From NCBI GenBank assembly GCA_045660825.1, contig JAZREN010000032.1, positions 1 through 49,800 of the forward strand: 49,800 bases of DNA. The letters are read 5' to 3'. Within the stretch, counting starts at the first letter, position 1, and each line of letters starts with the position of its first letter. The translations under genes were made by a program, and so were the position numbers. The notes beneath the pieces were generated by a model. The model was not told the DNA's origin. It saw nothing but the letters and a program-made list of their open reading frames with translations, and did not search any database. Positions 1 through 8,472 of this stretch are shown here, piece by piece. The DNA comes from HGM04593 sp045660825. Lineage in GTDB: Bacteria > Bacteroidota > Bacteroidia > Bacteroidales > Bacteroidaceae.

Positions 1-1
1 T

Positions 2-2104
2 TCGGCGCAGACAGAGATAACATTCGACACACAGGACTACAAGTCTGTCGGTGTCTATGATACATGGGAGGCATCTCCCTTCCGCACCGGTGCCCTCAAG
101 GGTAACTATGCGGTTATCGATAACCACTTGACCTATGTCGATGACCAGTTGGGTGTTGCTCCCAACCCATCGTCAAAGATTCTTGCTATCCAGCGTTCAC
201 GCTTCGGTTCAAACACCTTCGGTGTCCGCGTTGACCTGAACCAGACATTCGAACTTACTCCTACAACAAAATACATTCACGTTAAGGTCTATCGTCCTTA
301 CGGCGGCCGCGTGATGGTTGTTGGTCTTGGTAAACGTACCGAGCGCAAGGACCAGTCGCCCGAGACCGAGCAGTTCTGGGCAATGTCAACAATGAACATC
401 GGTGCCGACAAATGGCAGGATGTTGTTCTCCCAATCAAGGGTAATGGTGGCATTGATATATACAGCCTTGTTGTTGTGCCCGACTGCGAGTCGCCCCACA
501 ACTACACCGAGGATGCCATCTGCTATGTCGATGACATCAAGGTAAACGACGACCCTATGTCGGAGTTCGTCTATGGCTACTATCAGGTATCTTTCGGTCA
601 GGACCAGCTCTATACACGCAACGACCGTTTCCTTTCCGGTATCAAGTTGCAGGCTAACGGTGGCGAGACACAGGTGGTTAACTCTCCAACATCTCCAAAG
701 ACTGTGTATGTGAACCAGACAAGCAAGCAGTTCTTTGCAAAGCCGGGTGAGACACTCACTGCAAGTATTGCCTACACAGGTAGCTGGATGCACGGATATG
801 CCTACATAGATTTTGCTAATGACGGTAAGTTCCAGGGTACAGTGAACGACAACCTGAGCATTGCCCAGGGTAGTGACCTTGTTTCGTTCTCATTCTATGG
901 CGGTGCCGACAACGAGAACGGCGTGAACAGTGCCGGTGCATCAATCAGCGGCAACAACCGCAATACACTTGCAATGCCTTCGTTCACACTGCCTGCAAAC
1001 ATGCCTCATGGTGTATATCGCATGCGTTACAAGGTAGATTGGAACTCGATTGACCCTGCGGGTTGCATTGACCAGTCAAACTCAATCCTCAACAACGGTG
1101 GTGGTATCATTGATATTATGCTCAATGTTCATGGCGACTATGCTTATGTAAACGATGCAAACCGTAACGGTAAGGTTGTAGCAGCAGAGAACGGCGCAGA
1201 CCTTGTTACATATCAGACACCATTCGGTCAGGCGTTCAAGATCAAGATGGTTCCCGAGAATGGTTTCGAGTACAAGGGCGCAATTATCAAGTACGGTTAC
1301 AACCTCAGTGGTGACAGCATTGTACACGACAATGTACAGTGGCAGAAGGTGTTCTTTGAGCGCCAGCAGTTCGATGGCGAGGATTGCATTGTAATCCCGG
1401 CAGAGTATATGTGTGGCGATGTTGAGGTAGAGGGTCTCTTCATTGAGAAGGGTACTTATGTTGAGCCTCAGAAGCCTACACGCTACGAGACTACAAAGGT
1501 TGAGAACGGCGACTTTGTTGGCCGAATTCCCTGGTACACAATTCAGATTGGTCAGCAGGGCTATGTCCTCGCCGACAACGGCAATGCAAGTTACATTGCA
1601 CTCGATAATACAGAACTCGACACAGAGAACCCTGCACAGCTTTGGTGCTTCACCGGTAACGAAGAGGATGGCTACTACATCTACAACAAGCAGGCCGGCG
1701 CAACAAAGGTGCTTGCTGCCCCCACAACAATGAGTGGAACAACAGGTGCAGGTTCACACCCCGTGCTCAAGGAGAAAGATAATCTCCCTGCCGGTTACAC
1801 AGCTGTGTGGCGTTTCATGGATTCACGTGACCTTGGTTCAACCGATGTTGCATACGCATATATGTACGAGGATGGTTATATCTCAAACAAGGTAAATAAC
1901 CGCGATAACAAGCTCGCTTTCTGGACAGGTGGCCAGGATGCAGGTTCTACATTGCGAATCCTTTATGTCGAGACAACAACAAGCATCGACGAACTGAATG
2001 TTGAAACCGGTGTAAATGCTGTCTACGACCTCCAGGGCCGTCGCATGGCCGAGGCCGAGAAGGGCATCTACATCGTTGACGGCGAAAAGGTTCTTGTAAA
2101 GTAA
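2..2104 (+). CDS. Secreted GEVED-type protein with C-terminal sorting-like tail (5' truncated)
   Basis: The reading frame is open from the left edge, so the N-terminus, and any signal peptide, lies outside the window; about 700 residues are visible. The first part looks like a beta-sandwich or carbohydrate-binding type domain, but I cannot name a family. The middle (about residues 235-375) has the pattern GYAYIDFANDGKF followed by 'LPANMPHGVYRMRYKVDW', which fits GEVED domains of Bacteroidetes surface proteins. The last 40 residues (VYDLQGRRMAEAEKGIYIVD, ending in KVLVK) match the C-terminal tail common on exported Bacteroidales proteins and resembling type IX secretion sorting domains. The likely role is an exported or surface-bound protein; the substrate is unknown. 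A terminator follows at once. An internal TTG at 128 is not a credible start because coding sequence continues upstream. Confidence 0.8.
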   Translation, partial: SAQTEITFDTQDYKSVGVYDTWEASPFRTGALKGNYAVIDNHLTYVDDQLGVAPNPSSKILAIQRSRFGSNTFGVRVDLNQTFELTPTTKYIHVKVYRPYGGRVMVVGLGKRTERKDQSPETEQFWAMSTMNIGADKWQDVVLPIKGNGGIDIYSLVVVPDCESPHNYTEDAICYVDDIKVNDDPMSEFVYGYYQVSFGQDQLYTRNDRFLSGIKLQANGGETQVVNSPTSPKTVYVNQTSKQFFAKPGETLTASIAYTGSWMHGYAYIDFANDGKFQGTVNDNLSIAQGSDLVSFSFYGGADNENGVNSAGASISGNNRNTLAMPSFTLPANMPHGVYRMRYKVDWNSIDPAGCIDQSNSILNNGGGIIDIMLNVHGDYAYVNDANRNGKVVAAENGADLVTYQTPFGQAFKIKMVPENGFEYKGAIIKYGYNLSGDSIVHDNVQWQKVFFERQQFDGEDCIVIPAEYMCGDVEVEGLFIEKGTYVEPQKPTRYETTKVENGDFVGRIPWYTIQIGQQGYVLADNGNASYIALDNTELDTENPAQLWCFTGNEEDGYYIYNKQAGATKVLAAPTTMSGTTGAGSHPVLKEKDNLPAGYTAVWRFMDSRDLGSTDVAYAYMYEDGYISNKVNNRDNKLAFWTGGQDAGSTLRILYVETTTSIDELNVETGVNAVYDLQGRRMAEAEKGIYIVDGEKVLVK

Positions 2105-2168
2105 GGCCTCGCCCCTAACCCTCTCCCAAGGAGAGGGAACAAAAAATGTTATTACTAAAATGTTTTAT

Positions 2169-2204
2169 TCCCGGTAGTCGCGACGCGACTGCCGGGATTT
2201 TTTT
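2169..2204 (+). terminator. Intrinsic terminator of the GEVED-protein gene
   Basis: The stem CCCGGTAGTCGCG pairs with CGCGACTGCCGGG and runs into eight T residues. It lies 65 bases after the stop codon. A related terminator, also with a CCCGGCAG-type stem, recurs at 6819-6852. Confidence 0.9.
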
Positions 2205-2231
2205 TGTAAAATGTCCCCCCTGAACGTATAT

Positions 2232-2259
2232 TGTCATGTTGAGCGGAGCCGAAACATCT
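2232..2259. repeat. Dispersed GTCAT-type intergenic repeat (half copy)
   Basis: The stretch TGTCATGTTGAGCGGAGCCG followed by AAACATCT matches the family 'GTCATnCTGAnCGnAnnnGAnnnATCT' found at several other intergenic places in this window (near 6901, 7204, 8596, 8911, 32301, 38017 and 45621). Confidence 0.6.
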
Positions 2260-2295
2260 ATAAATATGTTTTTTATACAAATATTCCGCTTTTAT

Positions 2296-2327
2296 TTTGT
2301 AATGATATTTTCTTTTGTTTAAATTTG
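2296..2327 (+). promoter_or_regulatory. Bacteroidetes-type promoter upstream of the 6S-like RNA
   Basis: TTTG (2296-2299) and TAAATTTG (2320-2327) are separated by 20 bases, which fits the -33/-7 promoter pattern of Bacteroidetes. Transcription would begin near 2334. The whole 34-base region from TTTTG to TAAATTTGC, including the spacer, is almost identical to the promoter at 7139-7170. Confidence 0.6.
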
Positions 2328-2390
2328 CATCGTGACGTAGTCGCTTGGGCTACGTGCAATACATACATAATATAAAGCGTTAGCTTTTTT

Positions 2391-2521
2391 CGGGATACTT
2401 GAAACTTCGACACTTTCAAACAACTCCCCGAGGAATAAAGTTATACGCCTGCGTTGTTCTACAACGTGGGCTTTATTCCGTTATTCGGGGAGTACGGCAG
2501 TCGAAGGCCACAAGTATCCGG
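2391..2521 (+). ncRNA. Long folded RNA, candidate 6S-like (6S-Flavo type) RNA
   Basis: The sequence folds back on itself almost throughout. The outer stem is GGATACTTG (2393-2401) with CAAGTATCC (2511-2519). The next stem is CTTCGAC (2405-2411) with GTCGAAG (2500-2506). A large open interior loop follows (ACTTTCAAACAA opposite TACGGCA), then the inner stem CTCCCCGA/GGAATAAAG (2424-2440) with CTTTATTCC/TCGGGGAG (2471-2492), and an apical hairpin CGTTGT/ACAACG. A long rod with a central bubble is the known shape of 6S RNA, which mimics an open promoter and binds RNA polymerase. Bacteroidetes carry a divergent form called 6S-Flavo. A promoter lies upstream at 2296-2327 and a T-run at 2544-2550 could end the transcript. 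The structure is seen directly; the family assignment is an inference from shape, and strand is assumed from the promoter. Confidence 0.5.
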
Positions 2522-2645
2522 TATATGCGAATATAGCCTACGTTTTTTTATGTCTGTTATTGAGCTGGATATTATTGGGGTGTTGTATCATAACCTTTTT
2601 TACAGAGTCCGTTTTTACAATAATTAGAAGACTGTTTAAATTTAT

Positions 2646-4319
2646 ATGAATATGAAAAAGTTAATTTATCTATTGTTGTCAATGGACCGATTTAAACTCA
2701 CTTTTTTAGTTCTGTTATGTTTTGTGGGAAATGTTGGTGCGCAGTCTCTTTCAAAGGATGCAGCCAATGATGCGTTATTGATAAAATTCATAGATCTGTA
2801 TAATGCGGGTAGTAATTTAGAGGAACAGAAGAAAAAAATTGTTGATGTCTGTTCTAACAAAAAGAACAGAAAAGAACAGATAAGTGAAGAACTTATTCTT
2901 CTTATTCAAGAGAACCTGAATAATGACATTTTTCAAGGTGTTCTTTCTTTGACTTCTTTGTATAAAGATGTTGCTGGCAAAAATGACCCTAACATGGATA
3001 AGATATTGTACATTGAAGGGATTATATATCTAAAGGCTGGTGATATTGATGGTGTAAATTTAATTATTTCAGAAATGCGTGCTATCAATGCAGCACCGGA
3101 ACTTATAAACGAATTAAACAGGTTAGCTCTTTTGGCAAACAATCCGTTTTATGGACTTGATGGATGTTGGGTTTCGCTTGATTACTTAAATGCCGGCAAT
3201 TGTATCCCTTTTGTAATATTCAATATTGAGAATTCAATATACAAGAATGGTGTTAAAGTTTCTGTTCCAATTGATACTGATATCTTTAACTGGCTTAAAG
3301 ATGGTATGACTCTTAACGAGGTACTCTCTGCAAAGGAGATTTATGCAAATTACTGTATGGAATATGGAAACGACTCTATTTTTATATGTTGGGCAACAGG
3401 TGACTCTGATGTTGGTAATGCCTTTGTTGCAGGGCTTGCAACCGACGCCGGATGGGAAATCTCTAATGCTACACAAGAGTTGGTTGCACAAGGCGATAAA
3501 TATGATTTAGGTGACAGACTAGCCGGGAGTGTCGCTGCCGGCCTCGTTGAAACCACAATAAACACTCTTGTAGATAATATGATGAGTGTGAAAAGAACTA
3601 ATGTCATAGTTGAATTTCGTCTTGCCCGTGTTAATGACAGGGAACTGAAAGGTGTGATGAGATACCGATATATGTTTTTTAAAGATGGTGTGTTGACAAG
3701 AACAGAGGATTTTGAGAAAAAAATGACACTGACAAAATATGACGACCAAAAGGTTATGAATCCGGTTGCTTATGGTGATAATATGCCTAAATTGGTAAAT
3801 GAGTGTCTTTTTATTAAAGGACGACATTTATCAAAGAAAATGGCTAAGAAAGACAATCTTCCAGTTTGTTGTCGCATGAAGGCCAAGAGTGACAATGCTT
3901 TGCATAAAGATGGGTGTAGCCACTCTCCCGATGATTGTGTTCTCTGTAATCCTGATTATCTACCTTATTTAGGATTAGGAGTAGAAGAGATTAATCCTGA
4001 AAATACAAAGAAGAGTGTCTTGAAGATTGCTCAAGGAAGAGGTGTGCGTATCAAGCAATTTGATGAAAATTATATTGGTTACATGGTGGATACGGTTAAA
4101 GCAAACTGGTTAAAGACTCGCTTTTATGGGCAATTCGTTTACCTGAAAGAGGGTGATATAGTTCTGGAAATAAATGGTATGCCATGTAATTCCCCACAAG
4201 ACTATGTCAATATCGTGAGGATGCATAATCCTGGTGACGTAGCTTACATTAAGATACTCAGGAAGAAACGCGAGAAAGTTGTTAAGACACGATTCATATA
4301 TGCCAAAAAGAAAGAATAA
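2646..4319 (+). CDS. Exported protein with C-terminal PDZ domain, function unknown
   Basis: The 557-residue product begins with a signal-peptide-like stretch (hydrophobic LTFLVLLCFVGNVGA, cleavage probably after GAQ). Residues 35-180 are helical and repeat-poor, and the middle resembles no family I recognise. A cysteine-rich patch (CCRMKAKSDNALHKDGCSHS then CVLCNPDYL, residues about 410-440) precedes a C-terminal PDZ-like domain with the motif EGDIVLEINGMPCNSPQDYV and a final basic tail. PDZ domains bind C-terminal peptides, often in envelope proteases or scaffolds; no protease triad is visible here. It is the first gene of a three-gene, AT-rich cluster (next gene 52 bases away), whose base composition is unlike the flanking housekeeping genes. 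The start ATG at 2646 has a second in-frame ATG two codons later; either could be used. Confidence 0.8.
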   Translation: MNMKKLIYLLLSMDRFKLTFLVLLCFVGNVGAQSLSKDAANDALLIKFIDLYNAGSNLEEQKKKIVDVCSNKKNRKEQISEELILLIQENLNNDIFQGVLSLTSLYKDVAGKNDPNMDKILYIEGIIYLKAGDIDGVNLIISEMRAINAAPELINELNRLALLANNPFYGLDGCWVSLDYLNAGNCIPFVIFNIENSIYKNGVKVSVPIDTDIFNWLKDGMTLNEVLSAKEIYANYCMEYGNDSIFICWATGDSDVGNAFVAGLATDAGWEISNATQELVAQGDKYDLGDRLAGSVAAGLVETTINTLVDNMMSVKRTNVIVEFRLARVNDRELKGVMRYRYMFFKDGVLTRTEDFEKKMTLTKYDDQKVMNPVAYGDNMPKLVNECLFIKGRHLSKKMAKKDNLPVCCRMKAKSDNALHKDGCSHSPDDCVLCNPDYLPYLGLGVEEINPENTKKSVLKIAQGRGVRIKQFDENYIGYMVDTVKANWLKTRFYGQFVYLKEGDIVLEINGMPCNSPQDYVNIVRMHNPGDVAYIKILRKKREKVVKTRFIYAKKKE

Positions 4320-4371
4320 AGTATAGTGCTTTTTTACATTCATTCATTGCTAATAAAATGTTTAAGATATT

Positions 4372-5940
4372 ATGCGTATACTTACATTTTTAATCCTATT
4401 GTTAGCACCTCTTCTTGTCTATTCTCAAAATACACAGGGATATGTTGAGAAACAGAAGCAGGTAATAAACAATAATCATTCTGCCGGAGCCGGTGCCAAT
4501 GCTGCAAAGACCTCTCAAGAGAGTCTGTCCGCAGGGTCTGACGGATGGCTTGAACCAACGTATAGTACTTCGAAAGGGTACGGAACGCTGAAGGTTAGAC
4601 GCAGCAATGTTGTCAATACCGATAAACTTGCCGAGGCTTTTGAAAAGGCGAGGGCGGAACATGCACAACCTCAACTTTCTCCCGAAGAGGCAAAAAAGCA
4701 GATGAAACTGAATGATTCTCGTTACCAGGAACGGATTTCATATATCTCTTCCGGGCAAGAAAGAAAGTCCATGGACGAATCTGTCAATAATGAAGACAAT
4801 TTTATAGATATACCGAAGGCTCAAAATGATGATATTGTCACAAACAATAAAGTTTCGGGCAAGGAACTTGCAGATATCTTTAATAGACCGACACAAAATA
4901 GGATTGTAGAAGAAAAAAATGTAGATGAGGAAACCTCAGTTGATAAATCTGCATGCGTGGAATACAAGGAGGAACTTGAGAATGATTTGATAGCAGTTGA
5001 TGAGAATGATGAATTAGTCGAAGAAGACGTTTTTGTTGAATATGGAATAGAATTCATTGAAAATGAGGAGTATACTCGTAAGGCAGGCAATACATTCTAT
5101 GCCGGTGAACCTGTAAGTCTTCTGGATAATGCTAGTGTAAACGATGAAGATTATATAATGTGGTCCGAAGTTGTGCAAAGTGAAGACTGTGTAATAAAAG
5201 AGATTAAAAATGTAGCTCCACATGAATATGACGTTCGTGTTGTTACAGAAGTACCGTATGAATATATTGCAGATAATGAAGAGGAGGTATATGTTGAAGC
5301 CGGAAATACAATGCTTATTTTACATGCTGACAATAATGTAAGTCAAGGTGGTACAATGTCTGATTCAGTTTGGAATACGATAAACCGTGGCAATGTCAAT
5401 GATTCAATCCATGAGGAGGATTATTTGAATTGTGGAGACAGAATCTTCTTTAAGGAAAACAACAGAATAATGGAGTTGAAGGAGGAGGCCGAGTTGTTTA
5501 TGGAACTTAGTCAAAATGATTTTGATTTGTATCAGCATACGGATTCAACTTTCTTTTTGGCTGCGCATGAATATGGATTGGCTATTGTCAATGACGTGAA
5601 TATAAATAATCATTCATATGATGAATTGGTTAAAGTGCCAATAATCCTGACAAAGATTATCTCAAATGGCGACATGACATTGATCTCTACTCCATACGAA
5701 ATAATACATTATGTCGATTCCGGCAATTTGCAGTTGTTCTGGAGAAGTGATGCTGTAATAAATGATATGTGTTTCAGCAGTGACGGAATACTCATCGCTA
5801 CTGATGAGGCTATATTCATGTGTGAATCGGAAGAGAATTCGTATGTGTATTGGCGAGGTGGTGCTGAGAATGTTTATGCAACTCAAGACTGCGTATATGC
5901 CAGGACTGAAAAAGGAATGATATGTATAACAAAAAAATAA
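4372..5940 (+). CDS. Acidic exported protein, function unknown
   Basis: The 522-residue product has a clear signal peptide (MRILTFLILLLAPLLVYSQ, cleavage after YSQ). The mature protein is very rich in Glu, Asp and Asn, particularly residues 130-300, and much of that part is probably disordered. The last 130 residues look beta-rich (YDSGNLQLFWRSD-like strands, 'MCFSSDGILIATDEAIFMC', 'VYWRGGAENVYATQDCVYAR') and could form a small propeller-like domain, but I cannot assign a family. It sits 52 bases after the PDZ protein and 7 bases before the zinc-ribbon protein, so all three are probably co-transcribed and exported together. Confidence 0.75.
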   Translation: MRILTFLILLLAPLLVYSQNTQGYVEKQKQVINNNHSAGAGANAAKTSQESLSAGSDGWLEPTYSTSKGYGTLKVRRSNVVNTDKLAEAFEKARAEHAQPQLSPEEAKKQMKLNDSRYQERISYISSGQERKSMDESVNNEDNFIDIPKAQNDDIVTNNKVSGKELADIFNRPTQNRIVEEKNVDEETSVDKSACVEYKEELENDLIAVDENDELVEEDVFVEYGIEFIENEEYTRKAGNTFYAGEPVSLLDNASVNDEDYIMWSEVVQSEDCVIKEIKNVAPHEYDVRVVTEVPYEYIADNEEEVYVEAGNTMLILHADNNVSQGGTMSDSVWNTINRGNVNDSIHEEDYLNCGDRIFFKENNRIMELKEEAELFMELSQNDFDLYQHTDSTFFLAAHEYGLAIVNDVNINNHSYDELVKVPIILTKIISNGDMTLISTPYEIIHYVDSGNLQLFWRSDAVINDMCFSSDGILIATDEAIFMCESEENSYVYWRGGAENVYATQDCVYARTEKGMICITKK

Positions 5941-5947
5941 TTACGTT

Positions 5948-6706
5948 ATGAAAAAGAAACTGTTATTACTGTTTATGGTAATATTCTCAACAACGGTATA
6001 TGCACAAGAATGGCTAACTGATTGTTATGAATGTTATATTGAACGTCCTTTAAAAAATTATGGAACATGTAAATGTGGTGAACCAATTTTTTTTGCTAAA
6101 AATGATGCATTTGACTATGACAATTATCACAATATTGTTGCTGTAAAGTATTATTGTGAAAAATGTGGTCACAAACATGTGTTCACGAATGTGAAAAAAC
6201 AAAATGCCAAATCTAATCCAGCAAAAAAGAAACAGAATGATATTAAAAATAAAATAGAAGAAAAGAACAAAGAACTTTTGCAGGAAGTGAACAGAAAGAA
6301 TGGACGTATCAGTAAAAGTTTGGATGCAGTCTTACACAAGTGTACTCTGGAAGAATGCGTAGATATTAAGCAGAAACCTAATAAAGATAAGAAAGAAAAA
6401 TGTGTGATAATTACAAATAAGTGCCCTTTCGGAATCTCTTCGAATTATACGCTTAAGGTAAAAGGAAGTGATAAAGAACTGCGCAGCCGGAATATGGTCC
6501 TTCCTGGTGAGAGTACAACCTTTATAATGCCTATTGACAAAGTAATACAACTAAACATATATCCCGTAAGAACAATTGGAATGGATAAAGAGGAGTATGA
6601 TAATTTGCTGAATGAATCAAGGAAATCTTCAAAGGGGCATAAATCTACTGTACCAAAGGAAAATCAGCTTCCAAAACAGAATTATAATTACAGGAAAGAA
6701 AAGTAG
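5948..6706 (+). CDS. Exported protein with zinc-ribbon-like N-terminus, function unknown
   Basis: The 252-residue product starts with a signal peptide (KKKLLLLFMVIFSTTVYAQ). Directly behind it lies a cysteine cluster: CYEC, then CKCGE, then CEKCGHKH (residues about 25-80), which resembles a zinc ribbon or paired metal-binding knuckles. A lysine-rich, probably coiled linker (residues 85-145) leads to a beta-rich domain (about 150-210: CVIITNKCPFGISSNYTLKV...LPGESTTFIMPI). A zinc ribbon on an exported protein is uncommon. The gene follows its neighbour after 7 bases and ends the cluster. No function can be named. Confidence 0.75.
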   Translation: MKKKLLLLFMVIFSTTVYAQEWLTDCYECYIERPLKNYGTCKCGEPIFFAKNDAFDYDNYHNIVAVKYYCEKCGHKHVFTNVKKQNAKSNPAKKKQNDIKNKIEEKNKELLQEVNRKNGRISKSLDAVLHKCTLEECVDIKQKPNKDKKEKCVIITNKCPFGISSNYTLKVKGSDKELRSRNMVLPGESTTFIMPIDKVIQLNIYPVRTIGMDKEEYDNLLNESRKSSKGHKSTVPKENQLPKQNYNYRKEK

Positions 6707-6745
6707 ACAGTGTATATAGTCGGTCATTGTCCATTATTTTGTAGA

Positions 6746-6800
6746 TGAAAAACTGTATCTGCATCGTAGATGGCGAGAAGGGTGCTTGTAAAGTATTTTA
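6746..6800 (+). pseudogene. Remnant of a C-terminal sorting-like tail
   Basis: The bases read ICIVDGEK in one frame and, after a one-base shift, VLVK. This is the same ending as IYIVDGEKVLVK of the protein that ends at 2104. It stands alone without a gene body and is followed by the same kind of terminator. It therefore appears to be the surviving 3' end of a related gene that was lost, or a partial duplication of the 2020-2200 region. Confidence 0.6.
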
Positions 6801-6818
6801 CAATACTTGAAAATATGA

Positions 6819-6852
6819 TTCCCGGCAGCCGCGGGGCTGCCGAGAATTTTTT
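6819..6852 (+). terminator. Intrinsic terminator behind the gene remnant
   Basis: The stem CGGCAGCC pairs with GGGCTGCCG, and a T-run follows. It is similar in sequence and setting to the terminator at 2169-2204 and probably now ends the three-gene cluster upstream. Confidence 0.85.
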
Positions 6853-6900
6853 ATATGTAGTAATATAGATGTAGATTTAAAATTTAAATATCCACGTTGA

Positions 6901-7071
6901 TGTCATGTCGAACGGATGTGAGACATCTCATTATACGCGGATTCAGAGATCCTTTGACAATCCTTGCTTATCGCAGCCTACACGGCGCAAATTTCGCCTG
7001 CGCTACGTGTAACCAACTGCTGCAAGTATTGTCGAACTAAAGTTTCGTCGCTTCGCTCTGTCGGGATGACA
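6901..7071. repeat. Cluster of dispersed GTCAT-type repeats
   Basis: It begins with TGTCATGTCGAACGGATGTG followed by AGACATCTC and ends with TCGTCGCTTCGCTCTGTCGG then GATGAC, the reverse-oriented form of the same family. The two half copies face each other and could pair over about 170 bases. Confidence 0.65.
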
Positions 7072-7138
7072 TTTACGAAACAGTCTGGGTTAACAGTTAT
7101 GTTATTGCCATTTTTTTATATAAAAAAACTGCCATAAT

Positions 7139-7170
7139 TTTGTAATGCTCTTTTCTTTTGTTTAAATTTG
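7139..7170 (+). promoter_or_regulatory. Bacteroidetes-type promoter of nahK
   Basis: TTTG (7139-7142) and TAAATTTG (7163-7170) are 20 bases apart. The spacer also matches that of the promoter at 2296-2327 at nearly every base. Transcription would start near 7177, leaving a leader of about 140 bases that contains the inverted repeat at 7204-7283. Confidence 0.65.
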
Positions 7171-7203
7171 CCTGAGATAATGCGGTTTATATAATCGCGA
7201 ATC

Positions 7204-7283
7204 TGTCATCCCGACAGAGCGTAGCGACGAGGGATCTCAAACCATCGCGAAATAAGAGATCTCTCACATACGTTCGAGATGAC
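7204..7283. repeat. Inverted GTCAT-type repeat pair in the nahK leader
   Basis: GTCATCCCGACAGAGCGTAG continuing to GAGGGATCTC faces GAGATCTCTCACATACGTTC continuing to GAGATGAC. Transcribed, it would form a long hairpin about 40 bases ahead of the nahK start codon. Confidence 0.65.
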
Positions 7284-7320
7284 AGACAGCAGAATACTAA
7301 CTTTTAAAATATAAATACCC

Positions 7321-8394
7321 ATGAACACAATTGTTTCTCAGTTCAACATTCAGGGCAATGTTGTAGAAGTAGCTCCTTTGGGCAATGGTCTCATCAACAC
7401 TACATACCGCGTGAAGACCGAGGGCGCAGCTCCCGACTATGTATTGCAGCACGTTAACAACGCAATCTTCCCCGACGTAGATATGCTCATGAACAACATC
7501 GTTGCTGTTACAGAGCACATTCATGGCAAGCTCGTTGCTGCCGGTGCAACTGACATCGAGCGCAAGGTGCTCAAGTTCGTTCCAACAAAGGACGGCAAGT
7601 ACTATCACTTCGATGGCGAGAAATACTGGCGTGTAATGGAGTTCATCCCCGACACTGTGGGTATGACAGCCGTTACTCCCGAGACATCATACATCGTAGG
7701 TGAGACATTCGGTAACTTCCAGGCTATGCTTGCCGACATCCCTGCCGAACTTGGCGAGACAATCAAGGACTTCCACAACATGGAGTTCCGTTTGCGTCAG
7801 TTGCGCGAGGCTGTTGCCGAGAACAAGGCTGGTCGCCTTGCCGAGGTACAGTGGCTCGTTGACGAGCTCGAGGCTCGTGCCGAGGAGATGTGCAAGGGCG
7901 AGCGTCTGCATCGCGAGGGCAAGCTTGCAAAGCGCATCTGTCACTGCGATACAAAGGTCGACAACATCCTCTTCGACAAGGATGGCAACGTACTTTGCGT
8001 AATCGACCTCGACACAGTGATGCCAAACTTCATCTTCTCGGACTTTGGTGACTACTTGCGTTCAGCAGCCAACACCGGTAAGGAGGATGACCAGAACCTC
8101 GACAACGTGAACTTTAACATGGAGATCTTCAAGTCATTCACAAAGGGTTACTTGAAGTCTGCTGCTTCGTTCATCACACCACTTGAGGTAGAGAACTTGC
8201 CATACGCTGCAGCATTGTTCCCATACATGCAGACAGTACGTTTCTTGGCCGACTACATCAACGGCGATACTTACTACAAGATTCAGTATCCCGAGCACAA
8301 CCTCGTTCGTTCAAAGGCACAGTTCAAGCTGTTGCAGAGCGTTGAGGTACACCAGGCCGAGATGCAGGCATTCATTGCAGAGATTGTAAAGTAA
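7321..8394 (+). CDS. nahK: N-acetylhexosamine 1-kinase (NahK-like, APH fold)
   Basis: The 357-residue protein closely follows the layout of NahK, which uses ATP to phosphorylate N-acetylglucosamine or N-acetylgalactosamine at C1 for salvage into UDP-sugars. Matching stretches include GNGLINTTYRV near the N-terminus, the line LQHVNNAIFPDVDMLMNNI, the catalytic loop HCDTKVDNILFD (about residues 209-220; the Asp after HC is the presumed base), the metal-binding DLDTVMP, FGDYLRSAANT, and the C-terminal YPEHNLVRSKAQFKLLQ. Length agrees with the family. It is a cytoplasmic enzyme that stands alone here, with its own promoter and terminator. The leader contains a possible hairpin. Substrate preference among hexosamines cannot be read from the sequence. 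Confidence 0.88.
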   Translation: MNTIVSQFNIQGNVVEVAPLGNGLINTTYRVKTEGAAPDYVLQHVNNAIFPDVDMLMNNIVAVTEHIHGKLVAAGATDIERKVLKFVPTKDGKYYHFDGEKYWRVMEFIPDTVGMTAVTPETSYIVGETFGNFQAMLADIPAELGETIKDFHNMEFRLRQLREAVAENKAGRLAEVQWLVDELEARAEEMCKGERLHREGKLAKRICHCDTKVDNILFDKDGNVLCVIDLDTVMPNFIFSDFGDYLRSAANTGKEDDQNLDNVNFNMEIFKSFTKGYLKSAASFITPLEVENLPYAAALFPYMQTVRFLADYINGDTYYKIQYPEHNLVRSKAQFKLLQSVEVHQAEMQAFIAEIVK

Positions 8395-8420
8395 TAGAAT
8401 TGCTTGAATAAGTATTATTT

Positions 8421-8453
8421 GCGGTCAGCGTTAACGCTGACCGCATTTTTTTT
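8421..8453 (+). terminator. Intrinsic terminator of nahK
   Basis: The perfect stem GCGGTCAGCG/CGCTGACCGC with a TTAA loop is followed by eight T residues, 27 bases after the nahK stop. Confidence 0.92.
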
Positions 8454-8472
8454 ATGCGCTTTGTCATACACG

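Larger units (their letters stand above)
2105..2645. other. Gene-free stretch between the GEVED gene and the secreted operon
   Basis: It holds, in order, a CCCTCTCCCAAGGAGAGGG-type repeat, the terminator, a GTCAT repeat, the promoter and the 6S-like RNA. The last 95 bases before the next gene are AT-rich and show no clear promoter of the consensus type. Confidence 0.7.
6707..7320. other. Gene-free stretch with gene remnant, terminator, repeats and nahK promoter
   Basis: The 614 bases contain a decayed C-terminal tail (6746-6800), a terminator (6819-6852), a cluster of dispersed repeats (6901-7071), a promoter (7139-7170) and another inverted repeat pair (7204-7283). No intact reading frame is convincing. 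Confidence 0.75.
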
